64,000 bases of DNA from Candidatus Peregrinibacteria bacterium (GTDB lineage: Bacteria; Patescibacteriota; Gracilibacteria; UBA1369; LOWO2-01-FULL-3), in contig JABILX010000003.1 of the NCBI GenBank assembly GCA_018654255.1, forward strand, positions 160,074-224,073, in the 5' to 3' direction. Below the pieces are notes generated by a model. The model was not told the DNA's origin. It worked only from the letters and a program-made list of their open reading frames with translations, and did not search any database. Below are positions 1 to 10,019 of this stretch, in pieces; position 1 is the first letter of the stretch, and each line of letters begins with the position of its first letter. Both the position numbers and the translations under genes were made by a program.

Positions 1-93
1 ACTTACATCCGTAAACGAGGCAAACGCCGTAGTAGACACAAGGAAAACCGCCACCACAGCAACGAGCGCAACCAAAGATTTCAAACCTTTCAT
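1..93 (-). CDS. N-terminus of a secreted protein, truncated by window edge (MKGLKSLVALVAVVAVFLVSTTAFASFTDVS...)
   Basis: Reverse-strand ATG at 93; K-rich start, hydrophobic core and AxA cleavage site; FTDVS after the signal peptide resembles the start of an SLH domain. Confidence 0.6.
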   Translation of the reverse strand, partial: MKGLKSLVALVAVVAVFLVSTTAFASFTDVS

Positions 94-135
94 AGAAATA
101 AGGTTAAAGTTAAAACTAAAGATAATTCTACAACA

Positions 136-1137
136 TTACCCTGTTGACCGCAAACTTTTATAAACCCCCTCTGCATCAAACCCATACTTCTTGTACAAAT
201 CAGCCGGCTTCCCCGACTCACCAAACGCATCCTTCACACCAATCTTCACAAGTCGCACGCCAACACCTTCTCCAGCCAAAACATCAGCAACCGCACTTCC
301 CAATCCACCAATAGTATTGTGATCCTCAGCCGCCACACAAACCTTCGCTCGCCCAGCCCCTTCCAAAATCGCATCCTCATCAATAGGTTTCAAAGAACTC
401 ATATTATAAACCAAAACTTTTTTCCCATCCTCTTCCGTGAGCTTCAACGCGGCCTCCAAAGAAGACCCAACCAAAGCTCCAGTCGCAAAAACACAAAGAT
501 CAACTTTTCCCGGCTTAGAACCAGAACCTTTCCCCGAATCAAAAAGCACATCCGCCTTCCCAAACTCAAAATTACAAGGTCGCTCGTCCGAATAAAGCAG
601 AGGTGTCCCCTGCCTCAAAACCCTCAAATAAGTAGGTCCATAATCATCGACTATCTTCTCCATAACACTCAAAGCTTCTACATGATCCGCAGGCTGCACA
701 ACCTTCATATTCGGCAACGCACGCATGATCGCGATGTCTTCCAAAGCCTGATGCGACGCCCCATCCTCTCCAGTCAAAACCCCAGCATGTGATCCAAGAA
801 TTTTCACATTCAAATTTGGATAACAAATCGAGTTTCGAATAATTTCCCACGGCCGACCAGTCGCAAAAACAGAAAACGTACAAGCAAAAGGAATCTTTCC
901 GCGAGTTGCAAAACCAGCCGCAGCCCCAAGCATATTTTGCTCAGCTATCCCCATGTTGAAATGCCTCTCCGGAAACTCAGCCGCAAACTTTGCAGTCTGC
1001 ACGCTACACGACAAATCCGCATCCAAAACCACAATTCCTTCCCTCTTAGCCCCCAACTTCACCAAAGCCTCACCAAACGACTTACGAGTCGCTTGCTTCT
1101 CCAGCTCACCTTCTAATTTTATGTGATAATTTGCCAT
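136..1137 (-). CDS. Transketolase C-terminal subunit
   Basis: Motifs VVLDADLS, FNMGIAEQNM, GEDGASHQALEDIAIMRALPNM. Confidence 0.93.
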   Translation of the reverse strand: MANYHIKLEGELEKQATRKSFGEALVKLGAKREGIVVLDADLSCSVQTAKFAAEFPERHFNMGIAEQNMLGAAAGFATRGKIPFACTFSVFATGRPWEIIRNSICYPNLNVKILGSHAGVLTGEDGASHQALEDIAIMRALPNMKVVQPADHVEALSVMEKIVDDYGPTYLRVLRQGTPLLYSDERPCNFEFGKADVLFDSGKGSGSKPGKVDLCVFATGALVGSSLEAALKLTEEDGKKVLVYNMSSLKPIDEDAILEGAGRAKVCVAAEDHNTIGGLGSAVADVLAGEGVGVRLVKIGVKDAFGESGKPADLYKKYGFDAEGVYKSLRSTG

Positions 1138-1161
1138 TTTTTTGTAATTGTTTCGTACTTC

Positions 1162-1199
1162 TCCCGAACTCGGCTACCCCTTTTACTTAAGTCCGAACT
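1162..1199 (-). repeat. Diverged copy C of the dispersed hairpin repeat, overlapping the lepB 3' end
   Basis: Reverse complement AGTTCGGACTTAAGTAAAAGGGGTAGCCGAGTTCGGGA; ends conserved with copies A/B. Confidence 0.6.
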
Positions 1200-1686
1200 C
1201 CAAGGTAAATTTCCCCTTCACCCACTCCCCCTTCACATAAGTCGTCGCAAAATTCCTACTATCTATACTTCCTTCTCTATTATCTCCCAAAACAAAATAC
1301 TCACCTTCTGGAACATTGTAAACAAATCCTTCCCCATCCGCACTCAAAACAATATCCTCAAAAGAATCCACTCGCGTCTCCCCCCGAACATAAGGTTCAC
1401 TCAAAACCGACCCATCCACAGAAACCCGACCGGCCTTAATAACAATCTCATCTCCACCAACACCAATCACCCTCTTTACAAAAAGCTCACTCTCCAAATC
1501 AAACCCATTGTCAAAAGAAAAAACAACAATATCCCCACGATCAACCCCTTCAACCTTCGCTTCATAATAACTCGCATAAATCATGTCACCATCATAGAAA
1601 GTCGGCATCATACTCGCACCATTAATAATCACAGGAAAAGTAAGTAAAAGTTTCAAAAAACCAATTATCCAAGAAAAAGAACCCAT
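1183..1686 (-). CDS. lepB: Signal peptidase I
   Basis: INGASMMPTF catalytic Ser, FVKRVIGVGGD Lys box, YFVLGDNREGSIDSR. Confidence 0.93.
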   Translation of the reverse strand: MGSFSWIIGFLKLLLTFPVIINGASMMPTFYDGDMIYASYYEAKVEGVDRGDIVVFSFDNGFDLESELFVKRVIGVGGDEIVIKAGRVSVDGSVLSEPYVRGETRVDSFEDIVLSADGEGFVYNVPEGEYFVLGDNREGSIDSRNFATTYVKGEWVKGKFTLEFGLK

Positions 1687-1695
1687 TAATTTTTT

Positions 1696-2499
1696 TTAAT
1701 TACATTTAAGCTCCGCTTCCGCAACCTTCATCTCCTCTTCACTCAAAGCAACCCCATGATATTCAACCTTGTTCTCAGCAAAAGGAACGCCCTTCCCCTT
1801 AACAGTATGACACCATATACAAACAGGCTTTCGCTCCTCAGCCCGCGCCCTGCGTACAGCATCAATCAACTCTTCAAAATCATGCCCATCCACAACTTCA
1901 ATAACTCTCCATCCAAACGCAACAAACTTATCTCGAATAGGCTGAACATTCATAACCTTCTTGCACGACCCATCGATCTGGAGCCCATTGTTATCAACAA
2001 TCGCAATCAAATTATTCGACATATAATGCGCCGCACTCATCGCAGTCTCCCACACAATCCCCTCCTGCAATTCACCATCTCCAAGGACCACAAAAACCTT
2101 CTGATTCTCCTTGTCGAGCTTCAAGCTCAACGCAATTCCATGTGCCACAGAAAATCCCTGACCAAGCGATCCAGTCGAAACAGCTATCCCAGGAATCTTC
2201 ACAACAGGATGCCCCTGCAACAAAGCCCCCGCCTGCCTCAAATGATCAAGCTCACTCTTATCAAAAAACCCTTTATCAGCCAAAATAGCATACTGCGCCG
2301 GCGCCCCATGCCCTTTAGACAAAATCACATAATCTTCCTCCTCAGCCCCACCCGCGTAATACAAAGTAACCAAAGCATCCATCAACGACATCGACGAACC
2401 CGTATGTCCGCTTCCAGCTTTTGATATTGCTTTCAAAGCAGCAATCCGAAGCTCGGATGCCTTTTTTTCAAGATCCTTAATTGAGAGTTCTTTCGCCAT
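1696..2499 (-). CDS. Transketolase N-terminal subunit
   Basis: SGHTGSSMSLMD, GDGELQEGIVWE, IVDNNGLQIDG TPP-binding motifs. Confidence 0.93.
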   Translation of the reverse strand: MAKELSIKDLEKKASELRIAALKAISKAGSGHTGSSMSLMDALVTLYYAGGAEEEDYVILSKGHGAPAQYAILADKGFFDKSELDHLRQAGALLQGHPVVKIPGIAVSTGSLGQGFSVAHGIALSLKLDKENQKVFVVLGDGELQEGIVWETAMSAAHYMSNNLIAIVDNNGLQIDGSCKKVMNVQPIRDKFVAFGWRVIEVVDGHDFEELIDAVRRARAEERKPVCIWCHTVKGKGVPFAENKVEYHGVALSEEEMKVAEAELKCN

Positions 2500-2589
2500 A
2501 GCGAGAAGAATATATCACAATTACCTACCTTTCAAAACCATAATGCGCATAAAGCAACCCCGGGTAACTAAAACTAAAAATTGTTGACA

Positions 2590-3636
2590 CTAAACCCTCC
2601 ATTCCAAACCATTCCTCTGGCGATTATAATCAAGCCCAGAACTAAATAGCTCCTCTGCAAGATCCTCCATAAATCCAGCAGCCCTCTTCAGGCCAGGATC
2701 ATCATAGAGAAACGCATCCCACTCCTCCATATACTGACCAATCCCAAAATCATGCATCTTAGAATTCAAAACATCATCCTCAAACTGTCCATAAGCCATA
2801 ATTGTATTCTCAATCTTCTCAGATAATTCAGGATACTTATCGATAACCTGCTTAGCCATATCGACTAAAGAAAGCGCATAATCTATGTAATCTTCATCAT
2901 TTACAAAACCCTTCCCTTCCTCTAAACGAGCAACCCTCTTTTTATAAAATTCCGGGGCATACGAACCCAAAGAATCAATATCCAGCGCAATTTGTTTTTG
3001 CTCCAACTCCTTTTCCTTAATTTTTCCCAACTTTTGACTTAACTCATCAACAGGCAAACCAGCAAGTTCATTCAACTCTATCAACATAGTCAAATCAACA
3101 AATTCAGAGGGGAAACCAACCCCCATCGTCAACTTAGCCCAAGTATCAAAATGTGGGTATTTTAAATTTTCATCAACCATTTTTAAAAACACATCTTTGT
3201 AATCAGAGAGTTTAAATCCATACTTCCTTACAAGCTTAGAAAACCTAGGATAAATCAAAGATTTCCACACAATCATAAGATCCAAATAATTCTGCCACAC
3301 AATCTCTCCTTTATATTTCAAGTTCACCTTGCCAGTCTTTCCAGAAGTCTCTTTATCGATTTTCAGATCTCCACCAAACCTCTTCACACCATCCAAAAAC
3401 CAAATAGCATATGGATTCGTTTCATCCGACAAAATTGCATGAGCCTCTAGATCAGACATACCCGTCGCCTCCAAAAAACCAACAGCCTTTTCATACAAGA
3501 CTATTTCTTCATCCTGCTTCAACAAAGATTCTCCAACAGACCCAGAAGCCTTCGTCCTGTCTATCTTAGGAGAAAACTCGCCTCTTTCGACAGAACCTCT
3601 CTTCTCTACAAATGAACTCCTAGGCCTATCAACCAT
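2590..3636 (-). CDS. Hypothetical protein, 348 aa
   Basis: Long ORF; upstream promoter TTGCGA-N17-TATAAT on the minus strand. Confidence 0.75.
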   Translation of the reverse strand: MVDRPRSSFVEKRGSVERGEFSPKIDRTKASGSVGESLLKQDEEIVLYEKAVGFLEATGMSDLEAHAILSDETNPYAIWFLDGVKRFGGDLKIDKETSGKTGKVNLKYKGEIVWQNYLDLMIVWKSLIYPRFSKLVRKYGFKLSDYKDVFLKMVDENLKYPHFDTWAKLTMGVGFPSEFVDLTMLIELNELAGLPVDELSQKLGKIKEKELEQKQIALDIDSLGSYAPEFYKKRVARLEEGKGFVNDEDYIDYALSLVDMAKQVIDKYPELSEKIENTIMAYGQFEDDVLNSKMHDFGIGQYMEEWDAFLYDDPGLKRAAGFMEDLAEELFSSGLDYNRQRNGLEWRV

Positions 3637-3746
3637 TCTTATTTATTATTTGTTTTTTACACTTGATTATACCACAAAGCCACCCGTCTCGCAACTCCAC
3701 CAAGCCAGTCAACAAGCCTGTTTACCACAAAAGTGGCAAGCTCCGC

Positions 3747-4223
3747 CTACCCCCTTTCATCCTCAGCATAAACATGCATGTACTCAGATTTGTCGTAAGA
3801 GTGCAAATCATCTTCCTTGAAGAATCGAGAAACCTCAGCTTCCGCATTTTCAATAGAATCAGACGCATGAACCACATTACAAGCAACACTCATAGCAAGA
3901 TCGCCTCTAATAGACCCAGCTTCAGCTTCACGAGCCTTGGTAATTCCGCACAACAATCGAACCGCATTCACAACCTCAAGCCCTTCCCAACACATAGCAA
4001 CAACAGGTGTACTCTGCATAAATTTCGCAAGTCCACCAAAGAAAGGTTTGTCCGCAATATGAGCATAATGTTCACGCAAAAGCGCCTCCTCCAGCTCCAT
4101 CATCTTGCATCCAACAAGCTTCAATCCCTTCTTCTCAAATCTAGAAATAATTTCTCCCATCAATCCACGCTGAATCGCATCCGGCTTAATCAAAACAAGT
4201 GTTCTTTCTTTTACATCTGACAT
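3747..4223 (-). CDS. ndk: Nucleoside diphosphate kinase
   Basis: Start MSDVKERTLVLIKPDA (internal ATG at 4223 preferred); NVVHASDS active site. Confidence 0.95.
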   Translation of the reverse strand: MSDVKERTLVLIKPDAIQRGLMGEIISRFEKKGLKLVGCKMMELEEALLREHYAHIADKPFFGGLAKFMQSTPVVAMCWEGLEVVNAVRLLCGITKAREAEAGSIRGDLAMSVACNVVHASDSIENAEAEVSRFFKEDDLHSYDKSEYMHVYAEDERG

Positions 4224-4270
4224 AATAATTTGGTTAAATATTTTTGAATGACTCAAGTTCAAATTAAACC

Positions 4271-4309
4271 TCCCGAACTTAAGTAGGACCATTAGTTAAG
4301 TCCGAACTT
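4271..4309 (-). repeat. Dispersed 39-nt hairpin repeat, copy B
   Basis: Reverse complement AAGTTCGGACTTAACTAATGGTCCTACTTAAGTTCGGGA; 37/39 identical to 9368-9406. Confidence 0.85.
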
Positions 4310-4377
4310 GGCGCCATTCTACACCACTAAAAAAACCATCTCAAGGGTGAAAACCTATAACGAAACTTCAATTCCTA

Positions 4378-5667
4378 CTAAACATCTTTTTTTGTCTCCC
4401 CAGTATCTTTCTTTTCTTTCAGCTTCTCTTTACCATCATCTTTAGAAGCCATGTATTCACCATAGGACCCTCTCTTGCCACCCGTCGAACCACGAGCTAT
4501 ATCAAAATCCACCTGAACTCCTTTTGCAAAGACAGTCCCTTCATCTAAATACTGACCACCAGCAAGCCTAACCCTTCTTCCATTAGGACCCCCAGCCAAC
4601 TTTTGACCTGATACAAATTCAATAGGTTGCCCCGTCTCCAGATCAACTAAGTCAAGTTTATCTTCGTTAACTAATTGAACAAAACCTCCAGCAGGTATAG
4701 TCAAAGTCAATTCTTCGTCGGTACGAACAGATTGAGAATCTTCAAACTCAACAGTTTCCTTCAAGGTACTATCCCCTGAACTAAGCCTCAAATCATCCAA
4801 AACTCTTTTTTTCCTAACTTTTTTAGATTCTTCAGTAGCATCACCTGTCAAATCAGTTCTATAACCGCTCAACGTCCCCATCCAGTCCTTAGCCTTTTCG
4901 CCCATTTCAGGACTCTTGCTTGATATAATGCCAATAACTTTTTCCGTGTCTTTTTTGGCAAATTTGAAACCAAACAAACCACAAATCACCCTTCCTATAT
5001 AATTATTTCCACCAACAATCCCTCTAAGTTGCTTGTCCATCTCAGCACCCTCCTTGGTTGGATCAATCACACCCAATAATCCCAAGACAGTGGTCACCAA
5101 ACCAGCCTCTCCTAATTCTTTCATCCCAGCTTCAATCTCTTCTTCCTTAGGATCAACCTTTTCAGGAACCTTACCTCCCTCAGTTACTTTCACATCCAAA
5201 TCACCCTTATCAACAACTGAAACATCATCAAACGTAAAAGTCTTGCGCTCCGTCAAAGCATCCAAAGTTCTTACCTTTAATTTCCCAGCAATCTTTGCAA
5301 CTAAATCACTTGCAAACATACTCGCAACATCATGATTCCTACTTAAACCACCTACAACATCCTTCAAATCAGCAGATTTCCAAAAATCATCACTTACAAG
5401 AGGCGAAACATCGCTAATAATACTTTGCTTCGCAGCTTCATGCACTCCTTCATAACCAACTTTAAAACTCTTTGGCCCTTTATAAGATTCAACAATTTTT
5501 TTGTAAATCTCCTTCCTCTTGGCTACAAGCGAAGTAGCAAGACTTTCTTTCTTGTCCTTAGAGGAAACTAAACCCTTCAACCCTTCAGTCATACCATCCA
5601 AAGTAGTTTTCATATCTTCCAATTGCTTCTCTCCTGGTAACCCACCTGGAATTCCTTCTCCTGTCAT
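4378..5667 (-). CDS. Hypothetical protein, 429 aa
   Basis: Long ORF; promoter-like TTGAGT-N17-TATAAT upstream on the minus strand. Confidence 0.75.
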   Translation of the reverse strand: MTGEGIPGGLPGEKQLEDMKTTLDGMTEGLKGLVSSKDKKESLATSLVAKRKEIYKKIVESYKGPKSFKVGYEGVHEAAKQSIISDVSPLVSDDFWKSADLKDVVGGLSRNHDVASMFASDLVAKIAGKLKVRTLDALTERKTFTFDDVSVVDKGDLDVKVTEGGKVPEKVDPKEEEIEAGMKELGEAGLVTTVLGLLGVIDPTKEGAEMDKQLRGIVGGNNYIGRVICGLFGFKFAKKDTEKVIGIISSKSPEMGEKAKDWMGTLSGYRTDLTGDATEESKKVRKKRVLDDLRLSSGDSTLKETVEFEDSQSVRTDEELTLTIPAGGFVQLVNEDKLDLVDLETGQPIEFVSGQKLAGGPNGRRVRLAGGQYLDEGTVFAKGVQVDFDIARGSTGGKRGSYGEYMASKDDGKEKLKEKKDTGETKKDV

Positions 5668-5741
5668 AACTAATAAATTAAATTATAAATCATATAATTA
5701 TACCAAAAAAACACCGAAAACTCAACCCCGTAGAGTCAAAC

Positions 5742-7013
5742 CTAATACTTCAACAACCTCTCAAACACCTTCGGATCAGAATATGGTCCAATAATTGCCA
5801 TTTTCAATCGAGAAGAGTCACCAAACAAATCAGCAGCAACCCGTTCCACATCCGCCAAACTCACAGCATTAATCTCCCTCATTATCTCATCAGGAGTCAT
5901 CACATCTTTATGAAGCAATTCAAACTTCGCAAGCAGATGAGCGTATTCTTCACTATCCTCCAGGCTCAAAATCATCTTTCCCTTCAAGAAACTCTTTGCC
6001 TTAGCAAGCTCATCAGCATCGATTTCCCCAGCCTTAGCTATCATGCCGTACTGCTCAACAATCTTTTCAACAGCCATCTCAGCTCTCTTTATATCAACAC
6101 CAGCTGTCGTCGAAATCAAACCAGTATCCACGTAATCGTCAGTATTAGTCCTTATATAATAAGCAAGTCCATGCGCTTCACGAACATTCAAGAACATCCT
6201 ACTACTCATATTCCCACCAAGAATCACAGACAAAAGCTTCAAAACCCAATGATCAGGATGCGTCTCTGAATAAGCCTCAACTCCAATAACCAAATGAGCC
6301 TGCTCCGTCTTCTTCTCCTTCAAATGCACACGAGGAGCATCACCGATAAGAGGTGAATATTTCTCAAAATCATAAGCTTTCTCCCCTCTTTCCATAGCAA
6401 AAAACTTCTCAACTTTCTCCAAAGCTTCATCATGAGCAATATTCCCAGCAACAACAACAACAGTATTATCAGAAGTATACAATTTTTCCTTATACTCAAC
6501 AAAATCTTCGTGATTAACCCTTTCAATCACTTCCTTTTCACCAATCTCATCCCAGCCAAGAGGCTGATCACCAAACATCAAATTCTCATAATTCCATCCG
6601 ATCTGATACATTGGCGTATCTTGATACATATTATATTCCTCCAAGATCACTCCCCTCTCCTTATCAATCTCATGTTGATCAAATCTAGCGTGAAGCATCA
6701 TGTCAGACAAAACATCAAAAGCCGTATCCACTTTCTCAGAAGCAACTTTCACATAATAACCCGCGTATTCCTTTCCGGTAAACGCATTGAAGTCCCCTCC
6801 AACAGAGTCGATCGCTCCACTAACAGCCTTCGCGTCTTTGTATTTTTCAGCTCCCTTAAAGAACATATGCTCCAAGAAATGCGAAATTCCGCTGATCTCT
6901 TTGTTTTCGTATCTGCTTCCAGCCCCAACCAAAACCAAAACCGTCACCGCTTTGGTGCTTTCAAGCTTATGGGTCACGACTCGAAGTCCGTTTGATAAAG
7001 TAGTCTTTTTCAT
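5742..7013 (-). CDS. M16 family zinc metallopeptidase
   Basis: SHFLEHMFFKG inverted zinc motif (HxxEH), typical M16 N-terminus. Confidence 0.95.
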   Translation of the reverse strand: MKKTTLSNGLRVVTHKLESTKAVTVLVLVGAGSRYENKEISGISHFLEHMFFKGAEKYKDAKAVSGAIDSVGGDFNAFTGKEYAGYYVKVASEKVDTAFDVLSDMMLHARFDQHEIDKERGVILEEYNMYQDTPMYQIGWNYENLMFGDQPLGWDEIGEKEVIERVNHEDFVEYKEKLYTSDNTVVVVAGNIAHDEALEKVEKFFAMERGEKAYDFEKYSPLIGDAPRVHLKEKKTEQAHLVIGVEAYSETHPDHWVLKLLSVILGGNMSSRMFLNVREAHGLAYYIRTNTDDYVDTGLISTTAGVDIKRAEMAVEKIVEQYGMIAKAGEIDADELAKAKSFLKGKMILSLEDSEEYAHLLAKFELLHKDVMTPDEIMREINAVSLADVERVAADLFGDSSRLKMAIIGPYSDPKVFERLLKY

Positions 7014-7049
7014 TAGGAGAAATCTACCACTACCATTTTAAAATATCAA

Positions 7050-9365
7050 ATGATATATTTGTCAGGCGCTCGCCCAAAAAGACCCCGCCCAAAACCTATG
7101 AGAACCTACAGCCCAAAAACTCCAGTAAACAAAATCACATTCCTCCAGATAGGAGCGGTTCTTCTCACAACAATTTTAATCTCACGACTTTTCTATCTTC
7201 AAATAATAAAACACAGTGAATTCCAAGCAATAGCTGCAAAAGAACACTACGGATACGTAGAACTCCCAGCGCGAAGAGGCGAAATAATAATCACAGATTA
7301 CCACTCAGGCGAAGAATTCTTGCTAGCAACAAACATAACTCTCGAACTCTTATACGCAGATCCATACCTGGTAGAAAATCCACAAGCAATCGCAGAAACT
7401 TTATCCCCACTGCTTTTTGACCTGGAAGAAGCACGCGAAGACGACGACAAAAGAATTTCCGAAGCAGCAAAAAAACTCCCACCAGAATTAACGGAAGAAG
7501 AAATAGAAGAGATTCTCAAAGAAAAAACCGACGAGGAAATGGCCATAGAATTCAAAACAGAAATATTCGAAAAAGTAGCAGCAAAAGTACGACCAGAAAT
7601 CCTACTCGCAAACGAACTGACTCAAGAACAAATAAACGAAATCAATTCATATACAGTGGCAGGATTAGAGATAATTGAAGACTCCCTGTACGCACATCCA
7701 CCACTAATGACAAACAAAGGAGCGGCCGCCCTACACTTGGCCCCAATCATAGAGATCCCAACAAGCAGACTCGAAAAAATCCTAGAAGGAATAAATAGAT
7801 ACACAATCCTGAGCCGCAAACTCGACCCAGATGTTGCAAACCAAATCCATGATCTAATCTACGAAGACCAAGACAGCAATTTGTCTGGCTTAGGCTTCCA
7901 AGAAGAATATTTCCGCTACTACCCAGAAAACACCCTGGCCGCAAACGCAACAGGATTTGTAGACCCAGACGGGATTGGCCAATACGGAATCGAAAGCTCA
8001 CTAAATACCGACCTCCAAGGAGTAAAAGGTAAATTCCAAACCCAAAAAGACTCGATCGGCCGACAAGTAATCGTGGGAGAAAGTGTTATTGAACCAGCCG
8101 TAGACGGAGACGACATCATCCTCACCTTAGACAGATCAGTCCAACTCCAAACAGAAAGAATCCTTGAAGAAGACCGAATCGCATTCAGAGCAGATAGCGC
8201 CCAAGCAATAATAATGGACCCAATGACAGGCCGCATCACCGCACTTGCAGCCTCTCCAAGCTTCAACCCAAACACATACAGTGAAGTCTACGAAAAAATC
8301 TACATAAACTTAACACCAGAAGACATAGAGAAACTAGTACCTTCAGACCAAGAAGGACTTTATTATTTCTACAGAAACCGCGATACACACGACTTTTATT
8401 ACGTTTTCGAAGAAAAAACTCGAGAAGGAATAACGGAATATTACAGATACAATAACTTCGTTGGCCCAGCAGCTTACCAAAACCAAGTAGTCAATCTGCC
8501 ATACGAACCAGGTTCAGTTTTCAAACCATTAATAATGGCAGCAGCAATCGATGACAAAGATCTCAAACCAAATTCAACTTTCAATGACTCAGGCCCAGTA
8601 GGAGTAGACTTCAATAAACACACTGGAGCATATGACTACTTCATTCACAATTCTGAAGACGACTATTACGGCCCAGGAACAAGCATGACAAAAGTACTTG
8701 AACGCTCGCTCAATACCGGAATGACCTACGTCGCAAAAACAATCGGCCCTGCCCTCATGTACAACTACATGACAAAATTTGGTTTCGATGAAAGAACAGA
8801 TATCGAATTCAGCAACGAAGAACCAGGCTACATCGAATACTACGACCTTTGGACAGAATCAGAACTTGCCACTCACGCTTTTGGACAAGGTATAACAGTC
8901 ACGATGCTCCAACTCGCAAACGCATACTGTGCACTAGCAAATGGAGGAGTTTTGATGCAACCACATGTTGTTCAGGAAGTCCGCCACGACGACGAAACTA
9001 TAACAACAAATGAACCTCACGAAATAAGACGCGTTATCTCAGAAGAAACATCTAGCAAAATAACTGCCATGCTAATTTCCGCAGTTGAAAACGGAGTCGC
9101 AAATCGCGCACAAGTTTCAGGCCACTACCTCGCTGGGAAGACAGGAACCTCACAAACATACAAACACGGCCAAGCCCTAAAAGGCGCAGGTACAACACTA
9201 ACTTCCTTCTGCGGATACGGCCCAATCGACAATCCAAAATTCGTAGTCTGTGTGAAATTTGACAGACCACGTGCCAGCGAATGGGGAGCTGCAACCGCAG
9301 CAGTCACATTCCAACGCATCGCAGACTACCTCTTCGATTACTACAACATTCCACCGGATAAATAG
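7050..9365 (+). CDS. Penicillin-binding protein transpeptidase (FtsI/PBP2 class)
   Basis: N-terminal TM, PARRGEI, EPGSVFKP (SxxK), AGKTGTSQ (KTG). Confidence 0.92.
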   Translation: MIYLSGARPKRPRPKPMRTYSPKTPVNKITFLQIGAVLLTTILISRLFYLQIIKHSEFQAIAAKEHYGYVELPARRGEIIITDYHSGEEFLLATNITLELLYADPYLVENPQAIAETLSPLLFDLEEAREDDDKRISEAAKKLPPELTEEEIEEILKEKTDEEMAIEFKTEIFEKVAAKVRPEILLANELTQEQINEINSYTVAGLEIIEDSLYAHPPLMTNKGAAALHLAPIIEIPTSRLEKILEGINRYTILSRKLDPDVANQIHDLIYEDQDSNLSGLGFQEEYFRYYPENTLAANATGFVDPDGIGQYGIESSLNTDLQGVKGKFQTQKDSIGRQVIVGESVIEPAVDGDDIILTLDRSVQLQTERILEEDRIAFRADSAQAIIMDPMTGRITALAASPSFNPNTYSEVYEKIYINLTPEDIEKLVPSDQEGLYYFYRNRDTHDFYYVFEEKTREGITEYYRYNNFVGPAAYQNQVVNLPYEPGSVFKPLIMAAAIDDKDLKPNSTFNDSGPVGVDFNKHTGAYDYFIHNSEDDYYGPGTSMTKVLERSLNTGMTYVAKTIGPALMYNYMTKFGFDERTDIEFSNEEPGYIEYYDLWTESELATHAFGQGITVTMLQLANAYCALANGGVLMQPHVVQEVRHDDETITTNEPHEIRRVISEETSSKITAMLISAVENGVANRAQVSGHYLAGKTGTSQTYKHGQALKGAGTTLTSFCGYGPIDNPKFVVCVKFDRPRASEWGAATAAVTFQRIADYLFDYYNIPPDK

Positions 9366-9367
9366 AT

Positions 9368-9406
9368 AAGTTCGGACTTAACTAAAGGCCCTACTTAAGT
9401 TCGGGA
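9368..9406 (+). repeat. Dispersed 39-nt hairpin repeat, copy A
   Basis: AAGTTCGGACTTAACTAAAGGCCCTACTTAAGTTCGGGA, 3 nt after the PBP stop. Confidence 0.85.
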
Positions 9407-9437
9407 AATCCGGAAACCTTCTTCAAATAAAAGTGTG

Positions 9438-9457
9438 GACATGAAGGATAGAAATTT
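9438..9457 (+). repeat. Left arm of a long-range inverted repeat
   Basis: GACATGAAGGATAGAAATTT; reverse complement of 10020-10040 except one extra A. Confidence 0.85.
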
Positions 9458-9667
9458 CGCCACAAACTGTGTGTAAAACCCCTGGAACAAGGACGCCTGG
9501 GTGGAAGGAAAAACCCCAGACGCCCCTATAACTCCCATGGGTAGAGGAGTCGTTCCAAAGGGAACCAGTTCCCCTCTTAAGCATGAAAGAGGGCGGGTAT
9601 TCCCCCTAAACAAGCCTAGAGTTGTTATAGGAACCAGTTCTGAATCAAATCGAATCGAATCGATGAA

Positions 9668-9883
9668 TCATTCGTCGGAATGAACACCAGCCTTTCTCAA
9701 GGCATGGCCCATCTGATTGAAACCAGTAGTACGACCAGACATATAAGCAGGGTGCTCCGGCGAAGGAGTACCCATCATTTCAAAATTTGTAGGATCCTCC
9801 ACATTAGCTCCAGGAACTTTCGGAAGACCTTCCTGATCAAGAACGCTTTGTCGCAAAACAACATATCTTCTTCTTCTAGCCAC
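9668..9883 (-). CDS. Small protein, 71 aa, GTG start (MARRRRYVVLRQSVLDQEGLPKV...)
   Basis: GAGG 7 nt upstream of GTG; sits 9 nt after another SD-led mini-ORF. Confidence 0.6.
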   Translation of the reverse strand: MARRRRYVVLRQSVLDQEGLPKVPGANVEDPTNFEMMGTPSPEHPAYMSGRTTGFNQMGHALRKAGVHSDE

Positions 9884-9892
9884 GATAAAACC

Positions 9893-9958
9893 TCATAACA
9901 CAACTAGAACGGCATACTGCCGTAAACGATCACAACCATTGTTAGTTGCATCGTCCAT
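9893..9958 (-). CDS. Mini-ORF, 21 aa (MDDATNNGCDRLRQYAVLVVL)
   Basis: Strong SD AGGAGG: GCAGGAGGTTTGAATG. Confidence 0.45.
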   Translation of the reverse strand: MDDATNNGCDRLRQYAVLVVL

Positions 9959-10019
9959 TCAAACCTCCTGCTCAAACAAACAACAGAAGACCTAAACAAA
10001 CGACACAACCACAACGGAT

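Noticed and set aside
319-792. Track ORFs antisense to confident genes (e.g. 319-792, 1123-1647, 1756-2424, 33494-33988, 50003-50839)
   Set aside because: They shadow well-conserved genes and have low-complexity or basic/Ser-rich translations typical of antisense frames
9395-9660. RNase P RNA or group I intron
   Set aside because: No GAGGAAAGTCC or ACAGA-type conserved regions on either strand; kept only as an unclassified structured region
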